A DNA stretch of 64,000 nt from Cetobacterium sp. ZOR0034 (GCF_000799075.1 NZ_JTLI01000049.1:1-64000), one strand, 5' to 3'; counted from the stretch's first letter, positions 16,006 through 25,068 are shown. The notes: generated by a model not told the origin, from the letters alone. Made by a program: numbers and translations.

Positions 16006-18303
16006 ACTTTTAATATTTAAATCTTTCATAATAAAATCAATCTTTAAGAGTTTCAGTTGAAATAAATTATCAAATACCTCATTTAAAGCAATTTCATTTT
16101 TACTTTCTAAAAGATTTAAATTGATTTTGATTCGAATTATATTACAACGGTCTAATATCTCTTCAATTTTTTCCCATATATTTTTAACCGACAATGTCTT
16201 TAAGTGCATATCAACAACTACACGCACATCCCTATTCCGCTTATAAACCTCTATTCCTTTTAAAACCAATTCTAAAATTTCTAACTCTATTTTTTCTAAC
16301 ATCTCTAACTCTTCAGCTACTAAAATAAAAGTTTTATATTCTACTTCACCTAATATCTGTGTTTCTAATATCACCTCAGGAATAATACTCACAATATCTT
16401 CATCTAGATATCTGTTTTTAATTCTTTTTAGTTTCAATGTGTAGCTATTTTTCTGCATAAGTTTTTTTAAAATCATCGATTCCTTATCTTTAAAAAAGTT
16501 AGATTCCTCCACTAAGAAAAATGTGTGTCCCTTTTCTTTTTTAGCTCTATACATTGCAACATCTGCATACATAAAGGCTTCTTTCATAGAATCCTTTTCT
16601 CTTTTCTGATAAATTCCAATACTAGACCCTACTTCGCACCTTTTCAAAAGATCACTTCTTTTCAAACATCTTATCAACTCATCTATTATGATTATATAGT
16701 TATTCTTCTCTATAAAACAGTAAAACTCATCTCCAGATATTCTAAACAGATTCTGCTCTCCAAACTCACTTCTAAAAACTTTCTTTATTATTTGAGAGTA
16801 CTCTTTTAAAACCTCATCACCCACATGGTGTCCAAACTTATCGTTTGCAGCTTTAAAATTATCTAAATCAATAAGTATTGCAACCCCTTTTTCATATTTT
16901 TCATTTTTACAAAACTTATCAAATGTATTTCTTCCAAACAATCCTGTTAAAGCATCAAAAGTTACTTGTTTTTCTATTTTAATGCTTCGACTCCAATTAA
17001 AAAGTAAGGTTATAAACATGAAAAATAAAAGAGTGACACCACTTTTCAATAAAAACAGATGATTTTTAGTTTCTAAATTTTTTGTTATTAAAATCTCATT
17101 TCTATCTTTTTCAATCTTCTCATTTAACTCTTCAAAATCTATATAGTGTTCAAAAATTTTATCTAAAATTGATTTCTCTAAACTATATTTAGATTTTAAA
17201 ACTAGATGAATCCCCATAACATTTACGATTCTTGCTCTAGTGTTTTTTTGACTTACCCTATTTATATCTAAAACTATCATACTTTTTAGTTTATTGTTAG
17301 CAAATGCTTTTAACATTTCATTCTGTGATGAAAAAAATATTAAATCTTGAGGTAAATAGATAGAGTTTACTCTCATCCCTTCAATTGATTTTTTTACAAC
17401 CCCTATCTTATTTTCACTCACATTCAAAACATTCTCATTGTAGACTCTATATATTGGTATTTTAAAAAGTTCTCGAGTAAACGACAATTCACTTTTAGTT
17501 GAGCAATCTTTATCACTACAGATTCCCATCGAAATTATATCTGTATAATTTTTATCAAAAAGATTATATACCTCAGAGAACTCTCCTGTCCTTGTTTTTA
17601 CCTCCTCTATTCTAAAGTCCAACTCTTTCTCTAATACATTTATTATTTCTGGTAAAATCCCCACATAACCTTTTTTGTATGTAGAATAATAAGCTAATGT
17701 ATTCGCTTCTATATAGGCAATTTTAAATTCTTTTGTATTAATTTTTTTAAAATATTCCAACTCTTCTTCTGTTAAACTTTTTAAAAAAATATTTTTTCTT
17801 AACTCTCTATTTTTTTTTATCAAAAACTCATCAATTCTTTTTTGATATCCATACCGAAGAGCATTATTTATTACATCTAACGAACTACTATCCGAAACTC
17901 TTACTCCGAAACTTAAAGGAGCTGTTCCACTTCGATCTAGTTTTTTATATTTACTCTCCACTACTTCATCTGTATAAATTATCCCCTCTTCGTTTCCAAA
18001 TCTTTTTGGTATCAATGCTGCTATAGATACACTCTTATTTTTTAAAAGATGCTTTATCTCTTCCTCACTTCCAATTTGATACTCTACATCTAAATCCAAG
18101 TAGTTTTCTAAAAAATCTTTAATATAAACTATCAAACTCTCATTCTGAAATTCCTCTTTTAAAAATTGATTTTCAACTAATCCGACCTTTACTTTTTCTC
18201 TTTTTAATTTTATATAATTCAATTTATCTTGAGATGTTTTTGGTATATACTCAAAAGAAAATATTTTTATATGAATCAATAACAAAAGTAATAAAACTTT
18301 CAC
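15988..18303 (-). CDS. Membrane GGDEF protein with double periplasmic sensor and EAL-like remnant
   Basis: 771 aa, GTG start behind GGGGGGAG. Signal segment, two solute-binding-like domains (about 35-180 and 190-400), a transmembrane helix (416-436), then a GGDEF domain (about 445-595). The domain keeps LIDLDNFKAAND and GHHVGDEVL; its signature is RISGDEF (521-527), a variant often found in active diguanylate cyclases. Residues about 610-765 look like a shrunken EAL domain: LVAEELEMLEKI, VVVDMHLKTLS and a final LKLLKIDFIMKDL resemble EAL landmarks. The EAL triad and DDFG metal-binding stretch are absent, so this part cannot be catalytic. It probably makes c-di-GMP. The EAL reading is my inference. 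Confidence 0.88.
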   Translation of the reverse strand: MKVLLLLLLIHIKIFSFEYIPKTSQDKLNYIKLKREKVKVGLVENQFLKEEFQNESLIVYIKDFLENYLDLDVEYQIGSEEEIKHLLKNKSVSIAALIPKRFGNEEGIIYTDEVVESKYKKLDRSGTAPLSFGVRVSDSSSLDVINNALRYGYQKRIDEFLIKKNRELRKNIFLKSLTEEELEYFKKINTKEFKIAYIEANTLAYYSTYKKGYVGILPEIINVLEKELDFRIEEVKTRTGEFSEVYNLFDKNYTDIISMGICSDKDCSTKSELSFTRELFKIPIYRVYNENVLNVSENKIGVVKKSIEGMRVNSIYLPQDLIFFSSQNEMLKAFANNKLKSMIVLDINRVSQKNTRARIVNVMGIHLVLKSKYSLEKSILDKIFEHYIDFEELNEKIEKDRNEILITKNLETKNHLFLLKSGVTLLFFMFITLLFNWSRSIKIEKQVTFDALTGLFGRNTFDKFCKNEKYEKGVAILIDLDNFKAANDKFGHHVGDEVLKEYSQIIKKVFRSEFGEQNLFRISGDEFYCFIEKNNYIIIIDELIRCLKRSDLLKRCEVGSSIGIYQKREKDSMKEAFMYADVAMYRAKKEKGHTFFLVEESNFFKDKESMILKKLMQKNSYTLKLKRIKNRYLDEDIVSIIPEVILETQILGEVEYKTFILVAEELEMLEKIELEILELVLKGIEVYKRNRDVRVVVDMHLKTLSVKNIWEKIEEILDRCNIIRIKINLNLLESKNEIALNEVFDNLFQLKLLKIDFIMKDLNIKSKKGHR

Positions 18304-18344
18304 TCTACTCCCCCCTTAAAACTTCAGCTGAAATTTCCTACCAA

Positions 18345-18373
18345 AGTTTATCACAAGTTATACAAATTTTCAA
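18345..18373 (-). promoter_or_regulatory. Promoter of the GGDEF gene
   Basis: Minus strand: TTGAAA (18368-18373), 17-bp spacer ending in TGTGA, TAAACT (18345-18350). Confidence 0.65.
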
Positions 18374-18383
18374 AAAATAAAAA

Positions 18384-18409
18384 AAGAACTCCGGGGGGGT
18401 GGAGTTCTT
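18384..18409 (-). terminator. Terminator of the manA-regulator operon
   Basis: 9-bp stem aagaactcc/ggagttctt with an 8-nt loop of seven Gs plus T; on the minus strand followed by TTTTTATTTTTTG. It lies about 130 bases after the regulator stop. The G7 tract is striking in such AT-rich DNA but lies outside any gene. Confidence 0.8.
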
Positions 18410-18541
18410 CTGGAATTTACTTTCTCAAATATATATTAGGGGGAATATATTAGAGAAAAGGATTTGTATAACTAGAATACCATTTTTAATGTTAACTGTA
18501 TATATACTTTTTTTTTATTTTTTTACATCAAAAAAAACATA

Positions 18542-19951
18542 TTATAAAAGTCCCGCTTTTTTAAACCTTTTATCTAAAACAAATTCTATAAAACATCTTT
18601 GAATTTCTCGTACACTAAGTGCATTCACTTTTCTTAAATTCTTTATCGAATAGCTTTCTGTATCTGAAATTATTAAATCAAACTCTTTAATTTCATCTTC
18701 AGTATTAAATCTAAACTCTAAAAAAGATTGATAATAAAATTCAATATCTGGATACAGTTCTTTCATACATGCTACTACTCTCTCGTTGTATTCTTCATCC
18801 AAATTTCTAGATACACTCAGAATCTTAAACCCTTCTATATACTCCTCTTCCATAAAAAATCTAGATATAGCACCAGCTAACCTCAATATGTCTGAATACA
18901 TCATCTCAAGATTAAGTTCATTCAGTATATTCTCGATAATCTCTCCTAGCTTTCGACACTTTACCGAATAAGGGTTCTTTCTAACCCAAAGAACCCCATA
19001 CTTTTTATCTAAATAGCCTATCGCAAAATAACTTAAAATATAATTCTCCAATCTTTTTGTTTCATCGTTATTCATTCCAAATACCTCTTGAAGTCTATTT
19101 GAAAATCTACTAAAATGCTTCTCAATAGGATAATCTGAGGACATATAGTATTTACCTTTCAACAGAACACTTCCTATTGCATTTTTCAAGTTTTCAGATA
19201 TATCTACTGAATTATTTAAGTTATTAAGTCTTTCCATTATCTCTTCAGTTTTTTCTTTTGTGTCTATATTTGGGCTATCATAACACAAAACACCTTTATG
19301 TTTTTCTATAAGAGCCATTGAGTATATTGCATAAAATGTAAATATTGACTTTCTTATTTTAAAGACATCTGTAATCTCCTTATAGATTTTAACAAAGCTT
19401 TTTTCATCAAGTATATTGATCTCTTCTAAAAGTTCTCTTCTCTTTTTAGAAAGAAAATCTCGCTCTGCAAACAATCTCATCAATTTATCACATAATATTT
19501 CAGTTATCCTTGTATTATTAGATTCTTTTAAGAAAATCCCCTTAGAGTTTCTCGATTCTATAAAAATTTTATTCGTTTCTAAAAGTTCTCTAACTCTCTT
19601 AAAATTTTTTATCGCCGTTGTTCTTGAAACCCCCATTTGCTGTCTTTCTTTTTCTAAATTAATATAACCTTTCAATAAAAATCTTATACAATAAATATCT
19701 ATTCTTTCATCAGAAGTCAAAACATCTAATTTTGAAAAAAAATCTGCAAACCCATCATTTTTATTTTCTAAACTATAAATATTATTAATTTTTTTTACTA
19801 CATTCATATCGTTTGCTTTTAAATATTCATTTAACGTCTGCATATTTCTTTCTATAGTGTTCGTATCCAAATTTATATATTTCCCAATCTCATCTATATG
19901 CATATCCCCGTGCAATAAAATCTTCAGCAGTGTTATTGCCGTTGTTGACAT
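18542..19951 (-). CDS. MtlR/Mga-like transcriptional regulator with PTS IIB-like tail
   Basis: 469 aa. The N-terminal winged helix-turn-helix (about 1-60) is followed by a second helix-turn-helix (about 95-150, containing GVSRTTAIKNFKRV), a long helical middle that may correspond to PRD-like domains, and a C-terminal part with a IIB-like core (EFDLIISDTES). The layout is that of transcription activators of sugar operons whose activity is tuned by PTS phosphorylation. It starts 18 bases after manA, behind GGGGGGA, so it is probably co-transcribed with the mannose-6-phosphate isomerase and may control sugar genes. The conserved phosphorylatable histidines are not certain. Confidence 0.78.
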   Translation of the reverse strand: MSTTAITLLKILLHGDMHIDEIGKYINLDTNTIERNMQTLNEYLKANDMNVVKKINNIYSLENKNDGFADFFSKLDVLTSDERIDIYCIRFLLKGYINLEKERQQMGVSRTTAIKNFKRVRELLETNKIFIESRNSKGIFLKESNNTRITEILCDKLMRLFAERDFLSKKRRELLEEINILDEKSFVKIYKEITDVFKIRKSIFTFYAIYSMALIEKHKGVLCYDSPNIDTKEKTEEIMERLNNLNNSVDISENLKNAIGSVLLKGKYYMSSDYPIEKHFSRFSNRLQEVFGMNNDETKRLENYILSYFAIGYLDKKYGVLWVRKNPYSVKCRKLGEIIENILNELNLEMMYSDILRLAGAISRFFMEEEYIEGFKILSVSRNLDEEYNERVVACMKELYPDIEFYYQSFLEFRFNTEDEIKEFDLIISDTESYSIKNLRKVNALSVREIQRCFIEFVLDKRFKKAGLL

Positions 19952-19969
19952 AAAATCCCCCCTTTGCTT

Positions 19970-20938
19970 CTAAATGTAACTTTTCATTACCTCAAGTTTT
20001 CCTTCTATTACTACTTCTTTATTTGCTGGAATAAAGTAAGTATCCCCTTTTTTGACATTATATTTTTTATCCTCTGCTACTAAGAATCCCTCTCCATCTA
20101 ACATTGAATATATTTTAAAGTTTTTATACTTCTCATCTGTAAACTTTCCATCTACTAACAATCTATCAATTGAGAAATACTCTCCTCTTATTAACTCTTC
20201 TATCGTTGCATCTTGCTCTTTTATCTTTTCTCTTGATAATTCAGAGCTAACTTCAACCTCTTCTCCAAATTTTATAACATCCATAGCCTTGTCTAAATGT
20301 AACTCTCTTTTTACTCCATTTACTTCTCTATCAAAATCATATATTCTATATGTTGTATCTGAATTTTGTTGAATTTCACATATTAAAATAGAACCTTCTA
20401 ATGTACCATGAACTACTCCTGGTTTAACGTCTATAAAATCACCTTTTTTTACACTAACTTCATTAAATAGGTTTGTAAAATCTTTTTTATCTACTTTTTC
20501 TTTATATATTTCTGGGGTAATCTCTGGTTTCAACCCTAAGATTAATTTAGCATCTTCGCTAGCTTCCATAACATACCAAACTTCACTTTTTCCAAACTCT
20601 TTTTCTACTCTTAAAGCATACTCATCACTTGGATGAACCTGTACTGATAACTTATCATTTATATCTAGATATTTTATTAAAAGAGGAAACTTTTCTCCAT
20701 ACTTATCTATTATTTCATTTCCTACAAGCTCTTTTCCAAATTTTTGGAATAACGTTTCTAAAGATTGCCCCTCTAACTCTCCATTTTCAACATAAGACAT
20801 TCCTGAAGGATGGCAACTAACTTCCCAAGACTCTCCATACAACTCTTCAGTCGGTAAATCAAAGCCTAAAGTTTTTTCAAACCCTCTTCCACCCCATACT
20901 TTTTCAACTAAGTTTTTCTTAAATTTTAATAGATACAT
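19970..20938 (-). CDS. manA: Class I mannose-6-phosphate isomerase
   Basis: 322 aa from the ATG at 20938; the GGGAGG site sits between this ATG and an in-frame upstream ATG at 20950, which rules out the latter. Zn-site signatures of the type I cupin isomerases are seen: SVQVHPSDEYA (Gln-x-His), KSEVWYVM (Glu) and the GVVHGT stretch. It interconverts mannose-6-phosphate and fructose-6-phosphate. The short length is typical of the Firmicutes-type enzyme. It is first of two genes with the PTS-type regulator. Confidence 0.93.
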   Translation of the reverse strand: MYLLKFKKNLVEKVWGGRGFEKTLGFDLPTEELYGESWEVSCHPSGMSYVENGELEGQSLETLFQKFGKELVGNEIIDKYGEKFPLLIKYLDINDKLSVQVHPSDEYALRVEKEFGKSEVWYVMEASEDAKLILGLKPEITPEIYKEKVDKKDFTNLFNEVSVKKGDFIDVKPGVVHGTLEGSILICEIQQNSDTTYRIYDFDREVNGVKRELHLDKAMDVIKFGEEVEVSSELSREKIKEQDATIEELIRGEYFSIDRLLVDGKFTDEKYKNFKIYSMLDGEGFLVAEDKKYNVKKGDTYFIPANKEVVIEGKLEVMKSYI

Positions 20939-20987
20939 TTTGCCTCCCATAGTTTATATAAATACCGTTTTATTTAATACATAATTC

Positions 20988-21008
20988 TTACAATCCCTTT
21001 TATTGTAA
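20988..21008. repeat. 7-7-7 inverted repeat upstream of manA
   Basis: ttacaat - 7 bp - attgtaa, perfect arms, about 50 bp upstream of the manA start. It is a candidate operator, perhaps for the regulator encoded behind manA. Confidence 0.45.
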
Positions 21009-21033
21009 CTCTATTTATCATAAAAGTAAATAA

Positions 21034-21063
21034 AAAAAAGAGGAAAAACATCTCCTCTTTTTT
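21034..21063 (-). terminator. Terminator of the yibE/F-nucleotidase operon
   Basis: Stem aaaaaagagga/tcctctttttt with an 8-nt loop, T-rich on the minus strand. Confidence 0.8.
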
Positions 21064-21076
21064 ACTTTTGTTTCTA

Positions 21077-22942
21077 TTATAGACTATTAATGTTTACTGA
21101 TTGAACATTAAGAGTTCTTCCATCTTCAGACATAGGAATTTTTATCTCTCCTGTTCTGATTTTTTCAATTATCTCCGCTCTTCCTGGAACGTTTTCATCA
21201 AATCCAACTATTGACCAGTTGTTATCAACTTTTGGAGTTAACTCTCCATTTAAATTCTCTTGAACATATCTAACAATTAAGTCTCTAATTCTTCCACCAT
21301 CTTGTAACTCTTCATAAGAGTCATAATACTTGTCCTCAGTTGTCACAAGTCCTAAGTTTAAAAGAGTTCCAAATCTATAGTTGTTTACAGCTACCTTGTA
21401 TACTTTAGCAGGATCGATCGCCTCTCCTTTTATTGTAGCGTCAACTATTCTCTCTCCAGCTGGTTTTGAAATATCAACTTTATAGTTTACTCCATCAAAC
21501 ATATCGTAGTTATATCCTCTAACTTTTGGATTGAACGATATAGTTACATCTCCTGGCTCTGTTGTATTGTAGTAATCCATTGACCACTCCATATACTTTA
21601 ATAAGTTAGCTCCAGTCATATTTACACCCATAAGTGTGTTTGTATATTTGTAGATGAACGCAACATCTTTCTTTTTGAAATCTCCTGCATTTAAGTTTGA
21701 ATCAAAGTTAAACACTGCTGCTGCAGATACATCTGACTTAGCATAGTGGTTTTGAACTTCATTGATTAACTCAATGATTGCATTATCTTCTAATTGAGAT
21801 GTTGGCATAGTTGTAACTTTATCTTCACCTGTTATGTAATCAGTTTTTTCAATAAACTTAGCGTTTACTTTTCCTACTACTTTGTTTGCATCTGCTCTTG
21901 ATTCATCATGAACATTTTTAAATTGATCTAACATAGCTGCATCAGCATCTACATCTTTAGTTTCAATGTTTTTAGCAACTATATTTTGTACTTGCCACTT
22001 TCCATCTTTCTTAGCTACTTTAATCTCTCCGTTTGAAACTCCCCATCCGTAAGCTCCTGGCTCAAGAACTGTCGTTCCATTTACATCTGTAACATATCTA
22101 GCATGCTCATGTCCTGCAAAGATTAAATCAAATTGAGGATAAGCTTCTGCTAAATCAAATACTCCAGTTTTTCCGTACTCATCTTTTCTTCCTAAGTGGA
22201 ACGCTCCTACAAGTACATCATACTTTCCTTCTAGTTCATCTAAAGTTTCCTTTACAGCTGTCATAGGGTCTTCAAAAGTAAGTCCTTTGAAGTGCTCTGG
22301 TGCTGATGCTTCCCACATAGGAACGTGAGGTGGTATTCCTCCCATTAAAGCAACTCTTACTCCCTCTATCTCATAGATTTGGTAAGGTAATACAAACTTA
22401 GAACCATCATCTTCATTCTCTATATTTACAGAGATTACAGATCCTTTAAAGTTTTTAACATTTCTTAATAAGAAATCTTTTTCAAAGTTGAACTCGTGGT
22501 TTCCTAAAATCCAAGCATCATAGTTCATTGTGTTCATAGCTTCTACCATTGGATGTGTTTCTAAGTTATTGAATAACTCAGCACTGTTATCCTGAACAGT
22601 ATCTCCAATATCCATTAATATTAAATTTGGATTTTGCTCTCTTAAAGATTTTACAATTGTATAAGTTTTAGCAAATCCTGCACTTTTATCCTCAGAGTCG
22701 ATACCATACTCATATGGATAGATTCTTCCGTGAACGTCAGATGTCGCTGCAAACGATAGTATTACCTCTTCTGCTCCCGCCTCTCCTTTTGTTATAACTT
22801 TTTTCTCTAAGTTAAGCTTATTCTCAGAATACTCCTTAACCTCTGTGTTTGTTGCTGTTTTAGGTGCTTCTTCTTTTTTCCCGCAACCAACTAAAGCTAA
22901 CGATAAAAGTGCTCCTAAAACAAAGAACTTAGTACTTCTCAC
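21077..22942 (-). CDS. Bifunctional 5'-nucleotidase / cyclic-nucleotide phosphodiesterase-type lipoprotein
   Basis: 621 aa, GTG start overlapping the stop of the previous gene (TAGTG). Lipobox LVGC with Cys20. Metallophosphatase motifs: TSDVHGR, DIGDTVQD, GNHEFN, FHLGRKDE and AGHEHARY; the C-terminal nucleotidase domain follows. It is longer than the lipoprotein at 1.4-2.9 kb and differs in having GNHE in place of GNHD, as in CpdB/YfkN-like enzymes. It probably releases nucleosides and phosphate from nucleotides at the cell surface or periplasm. Its translation is coupled to yibE/F upstream. Confidence 0.9.
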   Translation of the reverse strand: MRSTKFFVLGALLSLALVGCGKKEEAPKTATNTEVKEYSENKLNLEKKVITKGEAGAEEVILSFAATSDVHGRIYPYEYGIDSEDKSAGFAKTYTIVKSLREQNPNLILMDIGDTVQDNSAELFNNLETHPMVEAMNTMNYDAWILGNHEFNFEKDFLLRNVKNFKGSVISVNIENEDDGSKFVLPYQIYEIEGVRVALMGGIPPHVPMWEASAPEHFKGLTFEDPMTAVKETLDELEGKYDVLVGAFHLGRKDEYGKTGVFDLAEAYPQFDLIFAGHEHARYVTDVNGTTVLEPGAYGWGVSNGEIKVAKKDGKWQVQNIVAKNIETKDVDADAAMLDQFKNVHDESRADANKVVGKVNAKFIEKTDYITGEDKVTTMPTSQLEDNAIIELINEVQNHYAKSDVSAAAVFNFDSNLNAGDFKKKDVAFIYKYTNTLMGVNMTGANLLKYMEWSMDYYNTTEPGDVTISFNPKVRGYNYDMFDGVNYKVDISKPAGERIVDATIKGEAIDPAKVYKVAVNNYRFGTLLNLGLVTTEDKYYDSYEELQDGGRIRDLIVRYVQENLNGELTPKVDNNWSIVGFDENVPGRAEIIEKIRTGEIKIPMSEDGRTLNVQSVNINSL

Positions 22943-24069
22943 TAATATTCCTCCCCTTTTCTTTTTATTAATAATATTGATACAACTGCTGTTACAGGTA
23001 CAGTTGCTATTATTCCTATACTTCCTGCTAATGCGTTGACAATCTCTATAGCTATTGCTGGTATATTAATAAACTGTTGATATACCATTCCATAACCCCA
23101 TATCATCATCATCAGTGGCAACGATCCACCCGCAAAAGCTAAAATTAAAGTGTTAATCATAGTCCCAACAATATCTTTTCCTATTTCCATTGCAGAGTGG
23201 AATAACTCCTTTGACGTTAGACTCTTTTTATGTTGATAGATTTCATTAACCGAAGATGAAATAGACATAGCCACGTCCATAACAGCCCCTAATGATGCTA
23301 TCAGTATTGAAACAAACAGTAATCCCTCTATTTGCAATCTGAAATCTCTTGTTATATATAACAGCTGCTGCCCCTCTGATAAATTCAAGCCACTCAATCT
23401 CATAATTTTACCAAAACCAAAAGATATTAATCCTGCTATTGTAATTCCAGATATCGTCCCTATTATAGCAGAATATGTTTTCCTATCATAGCCCCCTATC
23501 AATAAAAAACTCACAACAATTATTATTGATGAAAGTAGTATTGACGTCGAAATAGGGTCAACTCCTTTAAATAAAAGCGGTAACAAAATATATATTATTA
23601 CAGACCCTGTAAAAGCTAGTGCTAATAATGATTTCACACCTTTCATTCTACCTAATAGAATTACGGCTCCTATAAAAATAGCTCCTAAAACATATATCGA
23701 TCTATCTCTTTTAAGATTATACAACCAAACCGTTGGTTTAGTTCCTTCCTCTTTCACAGTGAATATTGCCTTCAAGCCCTGATCAGCATACACATTATGT
23801 AGTGCACTTAAAGAGTTATAAACTACGAATTCCTGATTTTTGTACTTTCCTTCGAGTATTTTAACCTCTAGAGTTTGGCTTCCTCTAAATTTACCTTTTA
23901 CAACTGGATCCTTCATCAAATCCTCTTTTATAACCTTTACAACCTCTCCCTGTACAAACTCTTGTGGGAATCTAGCTTTCCCTTTCAAGCCTTGACTCAA
24001 TTTTGGTGAATAAACCGCCATCATAAAAATAGAGATTATAACTAACACTGGTAATAATATCTTCTTCAT
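22942..24069 (-). CDS. YibE/F-like multi-span membrane protein
   Basis: 375 aa. One N-terminal helix (4-21), a soluble domain of about 100 residues, then about eight membrane helices from residue 125 to the end, closing in a basic tail KRKGEEY. It matches the YibE/F family (PF07907), whose role is not established. The family is often found near phosphoesterase genes, as here. Its stop overlaps the start of the nucleotidase lipoprotein, which suggests a linked function. Confidence 0.85.
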   Translation of the reverse strand: MKKILLPVLVIISIFMMAVYSPKLSQGLKGKARFPQEFVQGEVVKVIKEDLMKDPVVKGKFRGSQTLEVKILEGKYKNQEFVVYNSLSALHNVYADQGLKAIFTVKEEGTKPTVWLYNLKRDRSIYVLGAIFIGAVILLGRMKGVKSLLALAFTGSVIIYILLPLLFKGVDPISTSILLSSIIIVVSFLLIGGYDRKTYSAIIGTISGITIAGLISFGFGKIMRLSGLNLSEGQQLLYITRDFRLQIEGLLFVSILIASLGAVMDVAMSISSSVNEIYQHKKSLTSKELFHSAMEIGKDIVGTMINTLILAFAGGSLPLMMMIWGYGMVYQQFINIPAIAIEIVNALAGSIGIIATVPVTAVVSILLIKRKGEEY

Positions 24070-24109
24070 CTCAACCCTCTTGTTCTATTAAAAGTTATTT
24101 TGCTTAAAA

Positions 24110-24118
24110 ATTATAACA
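24110..24118 (-). promoter_or_regulatory. Extended -10 promoter of yibE/F
   Basis: Minus strand TGTTATAAT (perfect -10 with TGn extension); no good -35 hexamer at 17 bp. Confidence 0.55.
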
Positions 24119-24146
24119 TTTTTTTAAAAAAAAATCTCTTTTTTGT

Positions 24147-24175
24147 TTGACTATTCGGTAAAATTTTTGTATTAT
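24147..24175 (+). promoter_or_regulatory. Promoter of the 49-aa gene
   Basis: TTGACT (24147-24152), 17-bp spacer, TATTAT (24170-24175). The -35 continues as TTGACTATTCGG, a motif shared with the promoter at 24412. Confidence 0.75.
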
Positions 24176-24217
24176 TATAGTGTAATTAAAAACTTTTTTA
24201 GTGAGGTGTAAAATATA

Positions 24218-24367
24218 ATGCCAGAGGAAAATATAAAAGAACTGCTAAAGGGTAAAACAATTGACGAATTACTAGATTTAATAATTTTAGGATTAGAAGC
24301 TACTGATATAAATAATAGTGTTATCCAGACTTTCAAAGATGGAAACACGCTGGTTGAAACAGCATAA
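24218..24367 (+). CDS. Small protein of 49 aa, unknown function
   Basis: ATG at 24218 behind GAGGTG (24203-24208), 49 codons, TAA at 24365-24367. The product starts MPEENIKELLKGKTIDELLD and continues with a hydrophobic LIILGLEA stretch, so one amphipathic helix and an acidic character are expected. It has a near-consensus promoter and an intrinsic terminator of its own, so this is a complete transcription unit. It is too short for domain recognition. I know no family for it; a regulatory or peptide-like role is possible. Confidence 0.7.
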   Translation: MPEENIKELLKGKTIDELLDLIILGLEATDINNSVIQTFKDGNTLVETA

Positions 24368-24393
24368 CTCTCTTTAATTTAGAGAGTTTTTTT
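24366..24393 (+). terminator. Terminator of the 49-aa gene
   Basis: aactctct/agagagtt with a 7-nt loop and a seven-T run; its first bases overlap the stop codon. Confidence 0.85.
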
Positions 24394-24411
24394 ATTTTTC
24401 TAAATTTACTC

Positions 24412-24440
24412 TTGATTATTCGGAGTTTATGAGCTATATA
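24412..24440 (+). promoter_or_regulatory. Promoter of the HutD-family gene
   Basis: TTGATT (24412-24417), 17-bp spacer, TATATA (24435-24440). It begins TTGATTATTCGG, matching 11 of 12 bases of the upstream small-gene promoter. Confidence 0.7.
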
Positions 24441-24479
24441 AAAGTAGTAAGATAACTTCAAGATATGGAGGAGAATACT

Positions 24480-25040
24480 ATGGATTATAAAATTATTAGA
24501 AAAGAAAATCAAAAAGAATCTTCATGGGCTGGAGGAGTTTCAAAAGAACTTTATATTTTTCCTGATGGTTCAACTTTAAATAGCCCATTTAACTTTAGAG
24601 TTTCTACAGCTACAATTAATAAGGGAGCATACACTTTCACACATTTTAATAATTATAAAAGACTTCTTATTCTTTTAAAAGGACACATAAAATTAGAGAT
24701 AGATAGCAATGAATATCTTTTAAATCCTATGTCTCATATATTCTTTTCAGGAGATAGTAACACTAAAAGTGTTGCAGAAGAAGATAGTGAAGATTTCAAC
24801 CTTATCTTTAAGGAGGATGTAGAGCTTCTAACTTTTCATATTACTGATAAAAATCTTTCTGGTGAAATATTATCTAATAAAGCTATCAATATCTTTTATA
24901 ATTTAGAAAATACTAAACATATATATATAAATAACAACGAGTATCTTTTAGAATCTGGTGATACTGCTATTGTTTGTGGAAATAATTTTAAGGTTGAAGG
25001 TGAAGGAAAAGGAATTGTTTTATCACTGAATATAAAATAA
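24480..25040 (+). CDS. HutD/Ves-family cupin protein
   Basis: 186 aa from the ATG at 24480. GGAGGAG (24467-24473) lies between it and the upstream in-frame ATG at 24465, so the later ATG is the start. The sequence follows the HutD family (PF05962): WAGGVSKELYIFP near the N-terminus, FRVSTATINKGAYTFTHF, YKRLLILLKG and the HIFFSGD turn. HutD is linked to histidine utilisation in some bacteria and Ves to cold response in E. coli; its biochemical role is not settled. No hut genes are nearby. Confidence 0.85.
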   Translation: MDYKIIRKENQKESSWAGGVSKELYIFPDGSTLNSPFNFRVSTATINKGAYTFTHFNNYKRLLILLKGHIKLEIDSNEYLLNPMSHIFFSGDSNTKSVAEEDSEDFNLIFKEDVELLTFHITDKNLSGEILSNKAINIFYNLENTKHIYINNNEYLLESGDTAIVCGNNFKVEGEGKGIVLSLNIK

Positions 25041-25068
25041 AAAAAACCCCACTTAAATGTGGGATTTT
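25041..25068. terminator. Bidirectional terminator
   Basis: A GC core cccac/gtggg with flanking A5/T5 pairs (one mismatch) and a 6-nt loop; T-run on plus, A-run giving Ts on minus. It separates the convergent HutD and pilin-like genes. Confidence 0.75.

Noticed and set aside
18393-18399. G7 tract as a phase-variation switch
   Set aside because: It lies in the loop of a terminator, outside any reading frame and not within a promoter spacer.
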